From Hymenobacter puniceus (lineage in GTDB: Bacteria; Bacteroidota; Bacteroidia; Cytophagales; Hymenobacteraceae), in NCBI RefSeq assembly GCF_014333525.1, contig NZ_JACSCX010000002.1:62001-126000 (forward strand): a stretch of DNA of 64,000 nucleotides, read 5' to 3'. Below, one piece after another: positions 18,179 to 26,750 of this stretch. Each line of letters starts with the position of its first letter. Position 1 is the first letter of the stretch. Both the position numbers and the translations under genes were made by a program. The notes under the pieces are model-generated. The model saw only the letters and a list, made by a program, of their open reading frames with translations. It did no database searches and was not told the origin of the DNA.

Positions 18179-18208
18179 AAAAAGAGCGGCCCATGGGCCG
18201 CTCTTTTT
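18179..18208. terminator. Bidirectional terminator between OmpA gene and nuoN
   Basis: A perfect palindrome AAAAAGAGCGGCCC/atGGGCCGCTCTTTTT sits 15 bp after the plus-strand OmpA gene and 28 bp beyond the nuoN stop on the minus strand, with A and T runs that serve both directions. Confidence 0.92.
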
Positions 18209-18235
18209 GCTTTATCCGCAGGTAAGCAAGCTTGC

Positions 18236-19645
18236 TTACAGCGCGCCAGCTACCAGACCGGGCAAGATGCCCAGCAGCACCGTGAGGGCCGCCAGCAACA
18301 GCAGCGCACCTGCCTGGAAGGTAGTTACGGGCACCGCCTCGGTGGTTTTGGCGTCGGTGTCACGCATGTACATGGCAATAATTGGGCGCAGGTAATAGTA
18401 GATGCTCACCATCGACATTAGCACGGCAAACACCACGAGGCCGATGTAGCCATTCTCCACGGCCGCCGAAAACACGAAGAACTTGCCGAAGAAGCCGCCC
18501 GTGAGCGGAATACCAGCCAGGCTTAGCATAGACACCGTGAGCGAAAACGCGAGCAGCGGGTTGGTTTTGGCCAGCCCGTTCAGGCCGTTATAATCCTCGC
18601 GCTGACGGGCATCCGCCACCAGTTTCACCACCCCGAAGGCGGCCACCGTGGCTACCGAGTAGGCCAGCGAATAGAACAGAATACCGTTGGCCGAAGCGCC
18701 TTCCAGCTGACCGTTGTAGGCCACCAACGCAATCAGTAGGTAGCCGGCGTGGGAGATGCTGGAGTAGGCCAGCATCCGCTTGATACTGGTCTGGGCCACG
18801 GCACCCACGTTGCCGATGAGCAGCGTGAGCACGCACATGGCAGTGAGCGTTGGCAGCCAGATGCCTTGGGCGTTGGCAGCCGGGAAGGCCTGCACCAACA
18901 GCTTCAGGAAGGCGGCGAAACCGGCGGTTTTCACCACCGTGCTCATGAAAGCGGCGAAGAACGTGGGTGTGCCTTCGTACACATCGGGCGTCCAGAAGTG
19001 GAACGGCGCGGCCGATACCTTGAAGCCAATGCCAATCAGCATCAGTAGCATGCCAATGTAGAGCATGGGCGTGAGCGAGGCATTCACCGGATTCTGCACC
19101 GCGAAGCTGATTTGGCTCAGCACGAACGTGCCAGTGGCCCCGTACACCAGTGCCATACCGAAGAGCAGGATGCCGGTGAAGAACGCGCCCATCAGGAAGT
19201 ACTTGAGGGCGGCTTCGTTGGAGCGCAGGTTGCGCTTATCGGAGCCGGCCAGCACGTACATGGCCACGCTCAGGATTTCAATGCCCAAGAACAGCATCAG
19301 CAGGTGGTTGTAGCTCACCAGCATGATGGCGCCCACCAACGAGAACAGCAGCAGCGAGTAGTATTCGGCCAGGTTGGCCTCGCCGTCGAGCACGTATTTC
19401 TGGGAGAAGGGCACCAGCACCAGCGCCGTCAGCAGCACGATGCCCGTGAAAGCCACCGAGAAATTGTCGATGGTGAGCATGCCGTTGAAAAACGGTTGCG
19501 CGCCCTCGTTCCAGTCAATGAAGTTCACGGTCAGCACCAGCCCTAGGATGAGCATCATCACGGGCAGCAGCAGCCGGTTGGAGCGGCGGAAACCCAGGAA
19601 CAGGTTGCCGAGGCCCAGAACGGAAAGGAGAATGATGGAATTCAT
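18236..19645 (-). CDS. nuoN: NADH-quinone oxidoreductase subunit N
   Basis: A 469-residue antiporter-like subunit of respiratory complex I with about 13-14 transmembrane helices and the Proton_antipo_M core (YFLMGAFFTGILLFG, FHFWTPDVYEGTP, AYSSISHAGYLL). It forms part of the proton-pumping membrane arm. It is the last gene of the nuoK-L-M-N block on the minus strand; a 24-bp-arm inverted repeat fills the gap from nuoM, and a strong terminator follows. Length is normal for the family. Confidence 0.96.
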   Translation of the reverse strand: MNSIILLSVLGLGNLFLGFRRSNRLLLPVMMLILGLVLTVNFIDWNEGAQPFFNGMLTIDNFSVAFTGIVLLTALVLVPFSQKYVLDGEANLAEYYSLLLFSLVGAIMLVSYNHLLMLFLGIEILSVAMYVLAGSDKRNLRSNEAALKYFLMGAFFTGILLFGMALVYGATGTFVLSQISFAVQNPVNASLTPMLYIGMLLMLIGIGFKVSAAPFHFWTPDVYEGTPTFFAAFMSTVVKTAGFAAFLKLLVQAFPAANAQGIWLPTLTAMCVLTLLIGNVGAVAQTSIKRMLAYSSISHAGYLLIALVAYNGQLEGASANGILFYSLAYSVATVAAFGVVKLVADARQREDYNGLNGLAKTNPLLAFSLTVSMLSLAGIPLTGGFFGKFFVFSAAVENGYIGLVVFAVLMSMVSIYYYLRPIIAMYMRDTDAKTTEAVPVTTFQAGALLLLAALTVLLGILPGLVAGAL

Positions 19646-19657
19646 GTTCGTCTCAAT

Positions 19658-19751
19658 GTAGCGCGAACTTTGTAGTTCGCGCAGCTGCCGGATCGGTCGT
19701 GCGGCTAATATGCTAACGGCGCGGAGACGCGAACTACAAAGTTCGCGCTAC
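19658..19751. repeat. Inverted repeat between nuoM and nuoN (GCGCGAACT family)
   Basis: Perfect 24-bp arms (19658-19681 and 19728-19751). Each arm also contains a nested palindrome, GCGCGAACTTTGTAGTTCGC. The repeat ends 2 bp before the nuoM stop codon. Its sequence is unrelated to the TCATGCTGAGC repeats in other nuo gaps. Confidence 0.9.
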
Positions 19752-19753
19752 TG

Positions 19754-21223
19754 CTACCGTTTTACTACTTCGTTCAGAATGTTCAGCACGCTGCCTTCCG
19801 ACAGGTGCAGGAACGTGTTGGGGAACAGGCCAATCCAGAATACCAGCACGATGAGCGGCACCAGCAGGGCCAGCTCCGAGCCGGTGAGGTCGGTGAATGT
19901 TTCGGTGAACGAGGAATCGGGGCCGAGCATCACGCGCTGGAACATGCGCAGCAAGTACACCGCGCCCAGAATGATGGTCACGCCGGCGACGGCACCCATC
20001 CAGTGGTTGAACTGGTACACGCCGCCCAGCAGCAGGAACTCACCCACGAACCCGTTGGTGAGGGGCAGGGCCACCGTGCCCAGCAGTAGCACCAGGAAGC
20101 ATACCGTCAGGACGGGGGCTTTGCGGGTGAGGCCGCCCAGGTCCGCAATGTTGCGGGTGCCGGTGCGGCGCTCAATGGCGTCGGCAATGAAGAACATACC
20201 TACCACGTTCACGCCGTGGGCCAGCATCTGAATGGCAGCGCCCTGCAAACCCATCTGGGTCAGCGAGAACACGCCGGCAATCATCAGGCCTACGTGCGAG
20301 AGGGAGGAGTAAGCAATCAGGCGCTTCACGTCCTGCTGGCGGATGGCAATGATGGCGCCGTAGATGATGCCGATGATGGCCAGAATCAGGATGAGGTTCT
20401 GCCAGTAGTCCACGCCCATCGGCACCACTGGCAGCAGCCAGCGCATGCAGCCGTAGATACCCATTTTCAGCATGATGCCCGAGAGCAGCATGGTAGCCGG
20501 GGCCGGGGCCTCGGTGTAGGTATCGGGCTGCCAGGTGTGGAAGGGGAAGATGGGCATCTTCACGGCGAAGGCCGCGAAAATCAGCCAGAATAACCACACC
20601 TGCGTTGCGGCAGTCAGGTTCAGGTTGTAGAACGAAGCCAGCGCCGAGTTGTGGGCCGAGAGGCCGTCGGGAGAGGGGCCAGTCTGGAAGTAGAGGTACA
20701 CGAAGCCGGCCAGCATGAACAGCGAGCCGATGATGGTGTAGAGGAAGAACTTGAACGTGACGCGGGCCCGGTTTACACCGCCCCACACGCCGGCCAGGAA
20801 GTAAATCGGAATCAGGGCCACTTCCCACATGAAGTAGAACAGGAAGGCATCCTGAGCGGTGAACACGCCCACCAGCCCGGTTTGCATGAACAGCACCAGC
20901 GCGTAGAACACTGACTCGTTCTCGAAGTTGCGGCGGAAGGCGCTCAGCAGAATCACCGGTACCAGCACGGCCGTCAGCAGTACCAGCAGCAGGCTCAGCC
21001 CGTCCATGCCCACCGCAAACTGAATGCCGGCCGAGGGAATCCAGTTGAGGTTGTAGGAAAATTGGCCGCTGTTATTGGCGTTGAAGGTAAGAGCGGCATA
21101 AGCTGCCAGCGCAAATTCAACTAGGGCCGCGCCCAGCGCCGGAACCCGGGCCGCACGGCCTTTGAAGAAGTGCAGCAGCAGGGCGGCCGCCACGGGCCAG
21201 AGTAGAAGAAGGACAGTCAGCAT
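19754..21223 (-). CDS. nuoM: NADH-quinone oxidoreductase subunit M
   Basis: A 489-residue antiporter-like subunit of the complex I membrane arm. Motifs include FFYFMWEVALIPIYFLAG with the conserved Glu of helix 5, FPFHTWQPDTYTEAPAPATM, and AYSSLSHVGLM. About 14 transmembrane helices are expected. It lies between nuoL and nuoN, but a small lipoprotein gene separates it from nuoL. Downstream, an inverted repeat ends 2 bp from its stop codon. Normal length and start (ATG at 21223). Confidence 0.97.
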   Translation of the reverse strand: MLTVLLLLWPVAAALLLHFFKGRAARVPALGAALVEFALAAYAALTFNANNSGQFSYNLNWIPSAGIQFAVGMDGLSLLLVLLTAVLVPVILLSAFRRNFENESVFYALVLFMQTGLVGVFTAQDAFLFYFMWEVALIPIYFLAGVWGGVNRARVTFKFFLYTIIGSLFMLAGFVYLYFQTGPSPDGLSAHNSALASFYNLNLTAATQVWLFWLIFAAFAVKMPIFPFHTWQPDTYTEAPAPATMLLSGIMLKMGIYGCMRWLLPVVPMGVDYWQNLILILAIIGIIYGAIIAIRQQDVKRLIAYSSLSHVGLMIAGVFSLTQMGLQGAAIQMLAHGVNVVGMFFIADAIERRTGTRNIADLGGLTRKAPVLTVCFLVLLLGTVALPLTNGFVGEFLLLGGVYQFNHWMGAVAGVTIILGAVYLLRMFQRVMLGPDSSFTETFTDLTGSELALLVPLIVLVFWIGLFPNTFLHLSEGSVLNILNEVVKR

Positions 21224-21290
21224 GCTTTACTGTAAGGTGAGCGGCAAAATCAATGAAATTAGGTTGTATATCAGACTAAGTAGGTATAGA

Positions 21291-21695
21291 TTAATTACTA
21301 GGCTGTCTATGATATTCTTGCCAATCCATCAAAGCTGTATCATCAGGAAAATACATTTGCTCTTTTACCAAGAGTAAATCATTAATCTCATCATACTTCA
21401 AATGATATGTTCTTTTCATAAACGTGTCATCATATTCTGGCTCCGGATTATGGTCACTAGAATCAACTATAGTTAGAAGGCGTTTATCACTGTTGTAATA
21501 TGTGGGTCGATATGTTGCAGAACTCAGAGTGGGGGAAAAAACTAGAGAATCATTTTTCTTCCATATGTGAATCGGAGCTCTAATTCCTTCTCCCCTCCAT
21601 TGCCAAACTCCAACAAACTTTTCAGGATCTTTATTTACACAAGAAACTTGCAGAATCATAACCACTAAGAGTGCTTTTAAAGCAAGTGGTTTCAT
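21291..21695 (-). CDS. Small lipoprotein of unknown function inserted in the nuo locus
   Basis: A 134-residue protein. The ATG at 21695 gives MKPLALKALLVVMILQVSC, a signal peptide with a lipobox-like LQVSC, so Cys19 is probably lipidated. The mature part (KFVGVWQWRGEG..., then many Tyr/Asp-rich strands) resembles the small beta-barrel-like lipocalin or DUF lipoproteins of Bacteroidota, but I do not recognise a family. It is markedly AT-rich compared with nuoL and nuoM on either side, and lies on the same strand 14 bp after the nuoL stop, so it may be translated from the nuo message. This looks like a foreign cargo gene; a link to complex I is not implied. Confidence 0.75.
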   Translation of the reverse strand: MKPLALKALLVVMILQVSCVNKDPEKFVGVWQWRGEGIRAPIHIWKKNDSLVFSPTLSSATYRPTYYNSDKRLLTIVDSSDHNPEPEYDDTFMKRTYHLKYDEINDLLLVKEQMYFPDDTALMDWQEYHRQPSN

Positions 21696-21709
21696 TGGTG
21701 TATTGAGCC

Positions 21710-23656
21710 TTAAAACTTCCCGAAGTTCAGCGCCATGACCAGCACGATGCCCACTACCATCAGGATGAGGTAGGTTTCCACGGAGCCGGTTTGCACGTAG
21801 CGCAGGAGTTGGCCTCCGCCCATGGTCAGGCGGCCGAAGCCGTTCACGATGGGGTCGATGATGCCGTTTTCCACGTAGCGGAACAGGCCGCGCGAGAGCC
21901 ACATGATGGGCCGCACGAACAGGGCGTTGTACAGCTCGTCGATGTAGTACTTGTGGTACACCAGGTTTTCGAGGAAGCCGCGCGACTCGCCATCTGCTAC
22001 CGGGCGCACGCCGCGGCTCACGTACTGCACGTAGGCCACGGCAATACCCAGCACGCCCGCACCCACCGAGAGGCCGATGAGCATAAGCTCGGTGGCGTGG
22101 TCGGCGTGTACGCCGAAGGCGGCCGGGTTTAGCTGCTTGGAGTAGGTAAACAGCGGCGCGAGGTAGTTGGCGAGGTAGGCGTTTTCCTCACCGAGGAAGA
22201 AGGGCGCGTTCATGAAACCACCCACGGCGGCCAGAACGGCCAGCACGACAAGCGGCAGCGTCATGGAAGCCGGCGACTCGTGCAGGTGGTGCTTCTGCTC
22301 CTCGGTGCCGCGGAACTCGCCGAAGAAGGTGAGGAACAGCAGACGGAACATATAGAAGGCCGTCAGGAAGGCCGTGAACAAACCCACCGCGTACAGCACT
22401 TTGCTGTGCTCGAAGGCGTGCAGCAGGATTTCATCCTTGGAGAAGAAGCCCGAAAAGGGCGGGATGCCGGCAATGGCCAGGCAGCCTACCAGGAAGGTGA
22501 TGAACGTAATGGGCAAGGCTTTGCGCAGGCCGCCCATGCGGCGCATGTCCTGCTCGTTGCTCATGGCGTGAATCACGGAGCCCGCCCCCAGGAACATCAG
22601 GGCCTTGAAGAAGGCGTGGGTGAGCACGTGGAACAGGGAAGTGCTGTAACCCATCACGCCCAGCGCCAGGAACATGTAGCCCAGCTGCGAAACGGTGGAG
22701 TAGGCCAGCACCTTCTTGATGTCGTTCTGAGCCAGGCCGATGGTGGCGGCAAACAGCGCGGTAGCCGCGCCGATGATGGCAATGACTTCGAGGGTATCGG
22801 GGGCCAGCGTGAACAGCACGTTGGCGCGCAGAATCATGTAGATACCGGCCGTTACCATGGTGGCGGCGTGAATCAGGGCCGAAACCGGGGTGGGGCCGGC
22901 CATAGCGTCGGGCAGCCAGGTGTAGAGCGGCAACTGGGCCGATTTACCGGTAGCGCCCACGAACAGCAGCAGCGTAATGGCCGTTACCACGCCCGTGCCA
23001 ATCTGCATAGCGGAGGCTTTCTGGAATACCTCGGCGTACTGTACCGAGTCGAAGGTCAGGTAAATCAGGAAGATGCCCAGCAGGAAGCCCAGGTCACCTA
23101 CGCGGTTGATGATGAAGGCTTTTTTGGCGGCGTTGTTGTAGGCGGTGTTCTTGTTCCAGAAGCCAATCAGCAGGTAGGAGCACAGCCCCACGCCTTCCCA
23201 GCCGATGAACAGAATCACGAAGTTGGCGCCCAGCACCAGCACCAGCATGCTGAACACGAACAAATTCAGAAAGCTGAAAAACTTGCCCACGTTCTCGTCG
23301 TGGTGCATGTAGCCGATGCTGTACACGTGAATCAGGAAGCCCACGCCCGTCACGAGCAGCAGCATAATCAGGCTGAGCTGGTCGATCTGGTAGGAGAAGG
23401 GAATCTGCATCGAGCCGACCGAAATCCAGTCGAACAGCGTGACGGTGTACTGGTACTGGAAGTTCAGGAACAGGAACACCGAAATGGCGAACGAGCCCAG
23501 CACCGCCAGGCTGCTGATGGCGCCGGCCACCGTGCCCGAAAGCTTCCGGTTGAGTAGCCCGTTGATCAGAAAGCCCAAAAACGGCAGCAGCGGGATAAGC
23601 ACGTACAGAAACGTGGAGTACGGCGCGCCGGCAGCGGGAATTACAGTTTCTTGCAT
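21710..23656 (-). CDS. nuoL: NADH-quinone oxidoreductase subunit L
   Basis: A 648-residue distal antiporter-like subunit of complex I. Visible motifs: FIGWEGVGLCSYLLIGFW (conserved Glu), LPLYTWLPDAMAGPTPVSAL, AYSTVSQLGYMFLALG, and GGLRKALPITF. The C-terminal part includes the segment that becomes the long lateral helix along the membrane arm and ends in a final hydrophobic helix (LILMVVGIVLVMALNFGKF). Preceded by nuoK across a 24-bp-arm inverted repeat and followed at 14 bp by a lipoprotein gene rather than nuoM. Confidence 0.97.
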   Translation of the reverse strand: MQETVIPAAGAPYSTFLYVLIPLLPFLGFLINGLLNRKLSGTVAGAISSLAVLGSFAISVFLFLNFQYQYTVTLFDWISVGSMQIPFSYQIDQLSLIMLLLVTGVGFLIHVYSIGYMHHDENVGKFFSFLNLFVFSMLVLVLGANFVILFIGWEGVGLCSYLLIGFWNKNTAYNNAAKKAFIINRVGDLGFLLGIFLIYLTFDSVQYAEVFQKASAMQIGTGVVTAITLLLFVGATGKSAQLPLYTWLPDAMAGPTPVSALIHAATMVTAGIYMILRANVLFTLAPDTLEVIAIIGAATALFAATIGLAQNDIKKVLAYSTVSQLGYMFLALGVMGYSTSLFHVLTHAFFKALMFLGAGSVIHAMSNEQDMRRMGGLRKALPITFITFLVGCLAIAGIPPFSGFFSKDEILLHAFEHSKVLYAVGLFTAFLTAFYMFRLLFLTFFGEFRGTEEQKHHLHESPASMTLPLVVLAVLAAVGGFMNAPFFLGEENAYLANYLAPLFTYSKQLNPAAFGVHADHATELMLIGLSVGAGVLGIAVAYVQYVSRGVRPVADGESRGFLENLVYHKYYIDELYNALFVRPIMWLSRGLFRYVENGIIDPIVNGFGRLTMGGGQLLRYVQTGSVETYLILMVVGIVLVMALNFGKF

Positions 23657-23668
23657 AAGCAGATGGGG

Positions 23669-23810
23669 GCCTCACCCCCTAGCCCCCTCTCCGGTAGAGA
23701 GGGGGGACTAGTTTTTAGTTTTTAGATCCAGACAAGGAAGCATCACCAAGGACTAGTTGCTAGCAGCTAGTTCCCCTTCTCCCCCTGGAGAGGGGGCTAG
23801 GGGGTGAGGC
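23669..23810. repeat. Inverted repeat between nuoK and nuoL (CTCACCCCCTAGCCCCC family)
   Basis: Perfect 24-bp arms (23669-23692 and 23787-23810) starting GCCTCACCCCCTAGCCCCCT, with an AT-richer centre that holds ACTAGTT-type words in both orientations. It occupies nearly the whole gap between the two genes. Confidence 0.92.
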
Positions 23811-23815
23811 ACTCG

Positions 23816-24148
23816 TTAGAACTTCAGGCGGTTGAGCAGATTAACGTCGGTGTTTTGCAGGTTGCGGTAGATCATCACGATGATGGCCAGCCCGACCGCC
23901 ACTTCGGCAGCGGCCACGGCCATGATGAAGAACACGAATACCTGCCCGTTGGGGTCGGCGCGGTAGGCCGAGAAGGCCGTCAGCAGCACGTTTACGGCAT
24001 TCAGCATCAGCTCCACGCACATGAAGATGATGATGGCATTGCGCCGCGTGAGGACGCCCAGCACCCCGATGGAAAATAGGGCGGCGGCGAAGAAAACGTA
24101 GTACTGAAGAGGAACCGTTTGGATAACCTGCGGTATGTTCTGGTCCAT
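23816..24148 (-). CDS. nuoK: NADH-quinone oxidoreductase subunit K
   Basis: A 110-residue three-helix subunit of the complex I membrane arm, normal length. The ATG at 24148 starts MDQNIPQVIQTVPLQYYVFF. Conserved acidic residues are present in helices 2 and 3 (IIIFMCVELMLNAVNV and AAAEVAVGLAIIV), which form part of the proton path. It begins the separated nuoK-N block. nuoJ lies 2.7 kb upstream across four unrelated genes, so nuoK probably has its own promoter; a TACCTTTG element is at 24211-24218. Confidence 0.96.
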   Translation of the reverse strand: MDQNIPQVIQTVPLQYYVFFAAALFSIGVLGVLTRRNAIIIFMCVELMLNAVNVLLTAFSAYRADPNGQVFVFFIMAVAAAEVAVGLAIIVMIYRNLQNTDVNLLNRLKF

Positions 24149-24210
24149 GCGGTAGCGTTGGCGGCGGAACGAAGCCCTATCGGCCGGGGCACGGCGGGGC
24201 AATTAGCTGG

Positions 24211-24218
24211 CAAAGGTA
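24211..24218 (-). promoter_or_regulatory. Candidate -7 element for nuoK-L-M-N
   Basis: TACCTTTG on the minus strand, 62 nt before the nuoK ATG, matches TAnnTTTG. No clear TTTG -33 box at 19 bp. The break in the nuo operon requires a promoter in this region or the next. Confidence 0.4.
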
Positions 24219-24393
24219 TCCTGAAAATTGGAAAACGCCACCCTTTAAATTGGCCTGATTCGGACGTTTTCAAGGCGAAGATTCGCTGGAGAACCCGCTA
24301 CCAGAACCCCGGCCTTACCTTTTTCGCAGCAGGTGCAGCCGCTCCCGTAGGCAAACCGTACTTTAGCACTTCCGCCACCGCAACCTATTCCGC

Positions 24394-24855
24394 ATGAGTA
24401 TCACGATTGGCAGCTTAGCCGAGCTGCAACAGTACGAGGGCCAGGACCTCGGCACGACGCCCTGGCACACCATCACCCAGGAGCAAATCAACCAGTTTGC
24501 CGCCGCCACCCTGGATTTCCAGTGGATCCACACCGACCCCGAGCGCGCCGCCGCCGAGTCGCCATTCGGCGGCACCATTGCCCACGGCTACCTCACGCTG
24601 TCGTTGCTGCCCTACTTCTGGAACCAGCTGGTGCAGGTAGAAAACCTGAAAATGCAGGTGAACTACGAAATCAGTGAGTTCCGCTTCAATCAGGCCGTGC
24701 TGGTGAACACGCCGGTGCGCCTGCATGCCAAGCTGCTAGCCGTGAAAGATTTGCGCGGCATTGCCAAAGCCAACATCGGCGTAACGATGGAAATCGAAGG
24801 CCAGAAGAAGCCCGCGTACACCGGCGTTATTACGTTCCTATATCACTTCTTGTAG
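24394..24855 (+). CDS. MaoC-like (R)-specific enoyl-CoA hydratase
   Basis: A 153-residue single hot-dog protein of the MaoC/NodN type. The hydratase signature is visible: FAAATLDFQWIHTDPERAA with the catalytic Asp and His, followed by PFGGTIAHGYLTLSLLP. The family hydrates trans-2-enoyl-CoA to (R)-3-hydroxyacyl-CoA; the exact substrate is unknown. It is divergent from nuoK and stands between the two nuo blocks. A 36-bp-arm inverted repeat follows. Confidence 0.92.
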   Translation: MSITIGSLAELQQYEGQDLGTTPWHTITQEQINQFAAATLDFQWIHTDPERAAAESPFGGTIAHGYLTLSLLPYFWNQLVQVENLKMQVNYEISEFRFNQAVLVNTPVRLHAKLLAVKDLRGIAKANIGVTMEIEGQKKPAYTGVITFLYHFL

Positions 24856-24873
24856 GAGAAAACGATTCAAAAC

Positions 24874-24977
24874 AGAACGTCATGCTGAGCGCAGCCGAAG
24901 CATCTCTACCTCTGGCTAAGTCCTGATATGAGGACGAAGCAGTAGAGATGCTTCGGCTGCGCTCAGCATGACGTTCT
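24874..24977. repeat. Inverted repeat (AGAACGTCATGCTGAGC family)
   Basis: Perfect 36-bp arms at 24874-24909 and 24942-24977, beginning AGAACGTCATGCTGAGC and containing CCGAAGCATCTCTAC, around a 32-nt loop. This is the cleanest member of the commonest repeat family in the window. Confidence 0.95.
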
Positions 24978-25044
24978 TGCGTCTCAACAAAATTTCTGCT
25001 CCCCGATAAAGTATCTTCCGGCGCTTCCCGTCTGTGTCAGCAGA

Positions 25045-25650
25045 ATGGAACCCCTAGCTCTACCTCTCGACGCTGCACGCATGACGGCCGGCCACCAGGA
25101 CCTGCAGATACAGGAAGCCGTGCGCACCCAACGGAAGCGGCTGCTGGCGTTTATCCGCCGGCGCATTCCCAACGAGGCCGAGGCCGAAGACGTGTTGCAG
25201 GACGTGTTTGCTGAGCTCGTGGAAAGCTACCGGCTGATGAAGCCCGTGGAGCAGGCCGCCGCCTGGCTGTTCCGGGTGGCCCGCAACAAAATCACCGACC
25301 TCTACCGCCGTAAAAAGCCCGTTTCGCTGGAAAACGAAATGGCCGCCTTTGCCGCCGACGGCGACGAAAACTCCCTGCTGCTGGCTGACATCCTGCCTGC
25401 CACCGACGACGCGCCCGAGAACCGGCTGCTGCGCGAAACTCTCATGGAAGCCCTCAGCGACGCCCTGGCCGAGTTGCCTGCCGCCCAGCGCCAGGTCTTC
25501 ATCTGGCATGAGCTGGAAGACAAAACCTTCCGCGAAATGGAGGAGGAAACCGGTGTCCCGCTCAAAACCCTGATTTCGCGCAAGCACTACGCCGTGCAGC
25601 ACCTGCGCAAACGCCTCCGCACTCTCTACACCGAACTGTTTAGGGATTAA
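25045..25650 (+). CDS. ECF-type RNA polymerase sigma factor
   Basis: A 201-residue sigma-70 family protein. Region 2 is LLAFIRRRIPNEAEAEDVLQ to AAAWLFRVARNKITDLYRRK, and region 4 is LPAAQRQVFIWHELEDKTFR with an HTH EMEEETGVPLKTLISRKHYA. No region 3, as expected for ECF factors. A second in-frame ATG at 25081 could be the real start. Between two inverted repeats; the next gene (25787) encodes a small membrane protein often seen beside such sigma factors and could be part of its control, which is inference. No typical anti-sigma factor is adjacent. Confidence 0.93.
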   Translation: MEPLALPLDAARMTAGHQDLQIQEAVRTQRKRLLAFIRRRIPNEAEAEDVLQDVFAELVESYRLMKPVEQAAAWLFRVARNKITDLYRRKKPVSLENEMAAFAADGDENSLLLADILPATDDAPENRLLRETLMEALSDALAELPAAQRQVFIWHELEDKTFREMEEETGVPLKTLISRKHYAVQHLRKRLRTLYTELFRD

Positions 25651-25652
25651 CC

Positions 25653-25769
25653 AGAACGTCATGCTGAGCTTGCCGAAGCATCTCGCGTGCTGACGTTGCC
25701 ATACCATTCAGACATCAGCACGCGAGATGCTCGACTGCGGCTGCGCCTTCGCTCAGCATGACACGTTCT
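25653..25769. repeat. Inverted repeat (TCATGCTGAGC family), composite
   Basis: Outer arms begin AGAACGTCATGCTGAGC and end GCTCAGCATGACACGTTCT; inner arms GAAGCATCTCGCGTGCTGA and TCAGCACGCGAGATGCT pair perfectly. An insertion of about 15 bp rich in GCG/CTGCG breaks the right side. Confidence 0.88.
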
Positions 25770-25786
25770 TTTAACGCCCAATTCCA

Positions 25787-26152
25787 ATGAACCGCTCCTT
25801 CCGCCTATTACACGGCCTCAAAATACTCCTGCTGATTACGCTATTCCTGGCCGTGGCCGGCTACGTGACCATGCGCCTCTGGAACTGGCTGCTGCCCGAC
25901 CTGTTCAACCTGCCTCTCATCAGCATCTGGCAGGCGCTGGGGCTGCTGGTGCTTTCGCGCATCCTGTTCGGGGGCTGGGGCGGCCGCGGCCACCGCGCCG
26001 GCTGGGCCCGCAAACGCCGCCAATGGAAGCAGCAGATGGAAAACCGCCTGGAATGCCTCACGCCCGAGGAAAAGGAGAAGTTCCGCCAGAAAATGGAAGG
26101 CGCCTGCACCGGCCCCGCCTGGATGCGCCGCCGCAGCGCGGAAACGGAATAG
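25787..26152 (+). CDS. Small membrane protein associated with an ECF sigma gene
   Basis: A 121-residue protein with two hydrophobic segments (about 12-30 and 44-60), the second containing ISIWQALGLLVLSRILFGG, followed by a highly charged, helical C-terminal tail (RKRRQWKQQMENRLECLTPE). I recall this arrangement from many Bacteroidota proteins encoded just after ECF sigma factors; a regulatory role is plausible but unproven. A hairpin (26181-26206) lies downstream without a strong T tract. Confidence 0.8.
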   Translation: MNRSFRLLHGLKILLLITLFLAVAGYVTMRLWNWLLPDLFNLPLISIWQALGLLVLSRILFGGWGGRGHRAGWARKRRQWKQQMENRLECLTPEEKEKFRQKMEGACTGPAWMRRRSAETE

Positions 26153-26180
26153 GCGGTTCTGGAGAAGTAGTAAGTCAACG

Positions 26181-26206
26181 GCGGCACCTGAGGAATCAGG
26201 TGCCGC
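26181..26206. terminator. Hairpin between convergent genes
   Basis: GCGGCACCTGA-ggaa-TCAGGTGCCGC forms an 11-bp perfect stem between the plus-strand membrane-protein gene and the minus-strand STM3941-like gene. There is no U-rich tail on either side, so terminator function is uncertain. Confidence 0.55.
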
Positions 26207-26222
26207 TGCTGGTTATTGGGTG

Positions 26223-26735
26223 TTATCGTGTTAGCAACTGCGTACGGTCGGCGGGGCGCTCTGCCTGCGTCATGGCCAGCAGAAACTGGGTAAAGCGTAA
26301 CTCGTCGATGCGAATCATGCCCAGCGAAATATTCAGCTCCTGAAACCCCAGCCCTTTGGAAAGCTGCGCCAGCGACTGACGCACCGCGCCCTGCGTGCGG
26401 GATGGCTCGAACTCTGCCGACACTACCAGACACAGAATTTTCTGGCCGTGTACGCGCACCAAGTAGGCGTTCTGAATAATGTCCCAGTTGATAAAGCTGT
26501 GGTAAGTGGTGCGGTCAAAGATGCCGACTTCGTTGATAATAATTTGAGGGCGGCGGTCCAGCAGCTGATATAGACCACCCGGTATTCCCAGTCCGAAAAA
26601 ACCAATGCATGACCACGCCACCCATGATGGAGTGCCGGGCTGGCGCAACAGAAAAATACCTAACGCCACAAAGGCACCGCTACCCAACAATAGTTTCATG
26701 GCTCGCCAAGGTGATTTGTAGAGCTTGATTTCCAT
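26223..26735 (-). CDS. STM3941-family protein
   Basis: A 170-residue protein. MEIKLYKSPWRAMKLLLGSG and the following two membrane segments (about 12-30 and 38-56) are the hallmark of the STM3941 family; the C-terminal 110 residues form a PH-like soluble region (IIINEVGIFDRTTYHSFINW). Molecular function of the family is unknown. It lies downstream of the nuoJ terminator on the same strand and is convergent with the small membrane-protein gene. The protein at 3387-3821 has a similar layout. Confidence 0.82.
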   Translation of the reverse strand: MEIKLYKSPWRAMKLLLGSGAFVALGIFLLRQPGTPSWVAWSCIGFFGLGIPGGLYQLLDRRPQIIINEVGIFDRTTYHSFINWDIIQNAYLVRVHGQKILCLVVSAEFEPSRTQGAVRQSLAQLSKGLGFQELNISLGMIRIDELRFTQFLLAMTQAERPADRTQLLTR

Positions 26736-26750
26736 AGTACGAACATAAAA

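Noticed and set aside
22280..23557. 425-codon plus-strand open frame opposite nuoL
   Set aside because: His/Gln/Gly-rich shadow frame without any recognisable feature.
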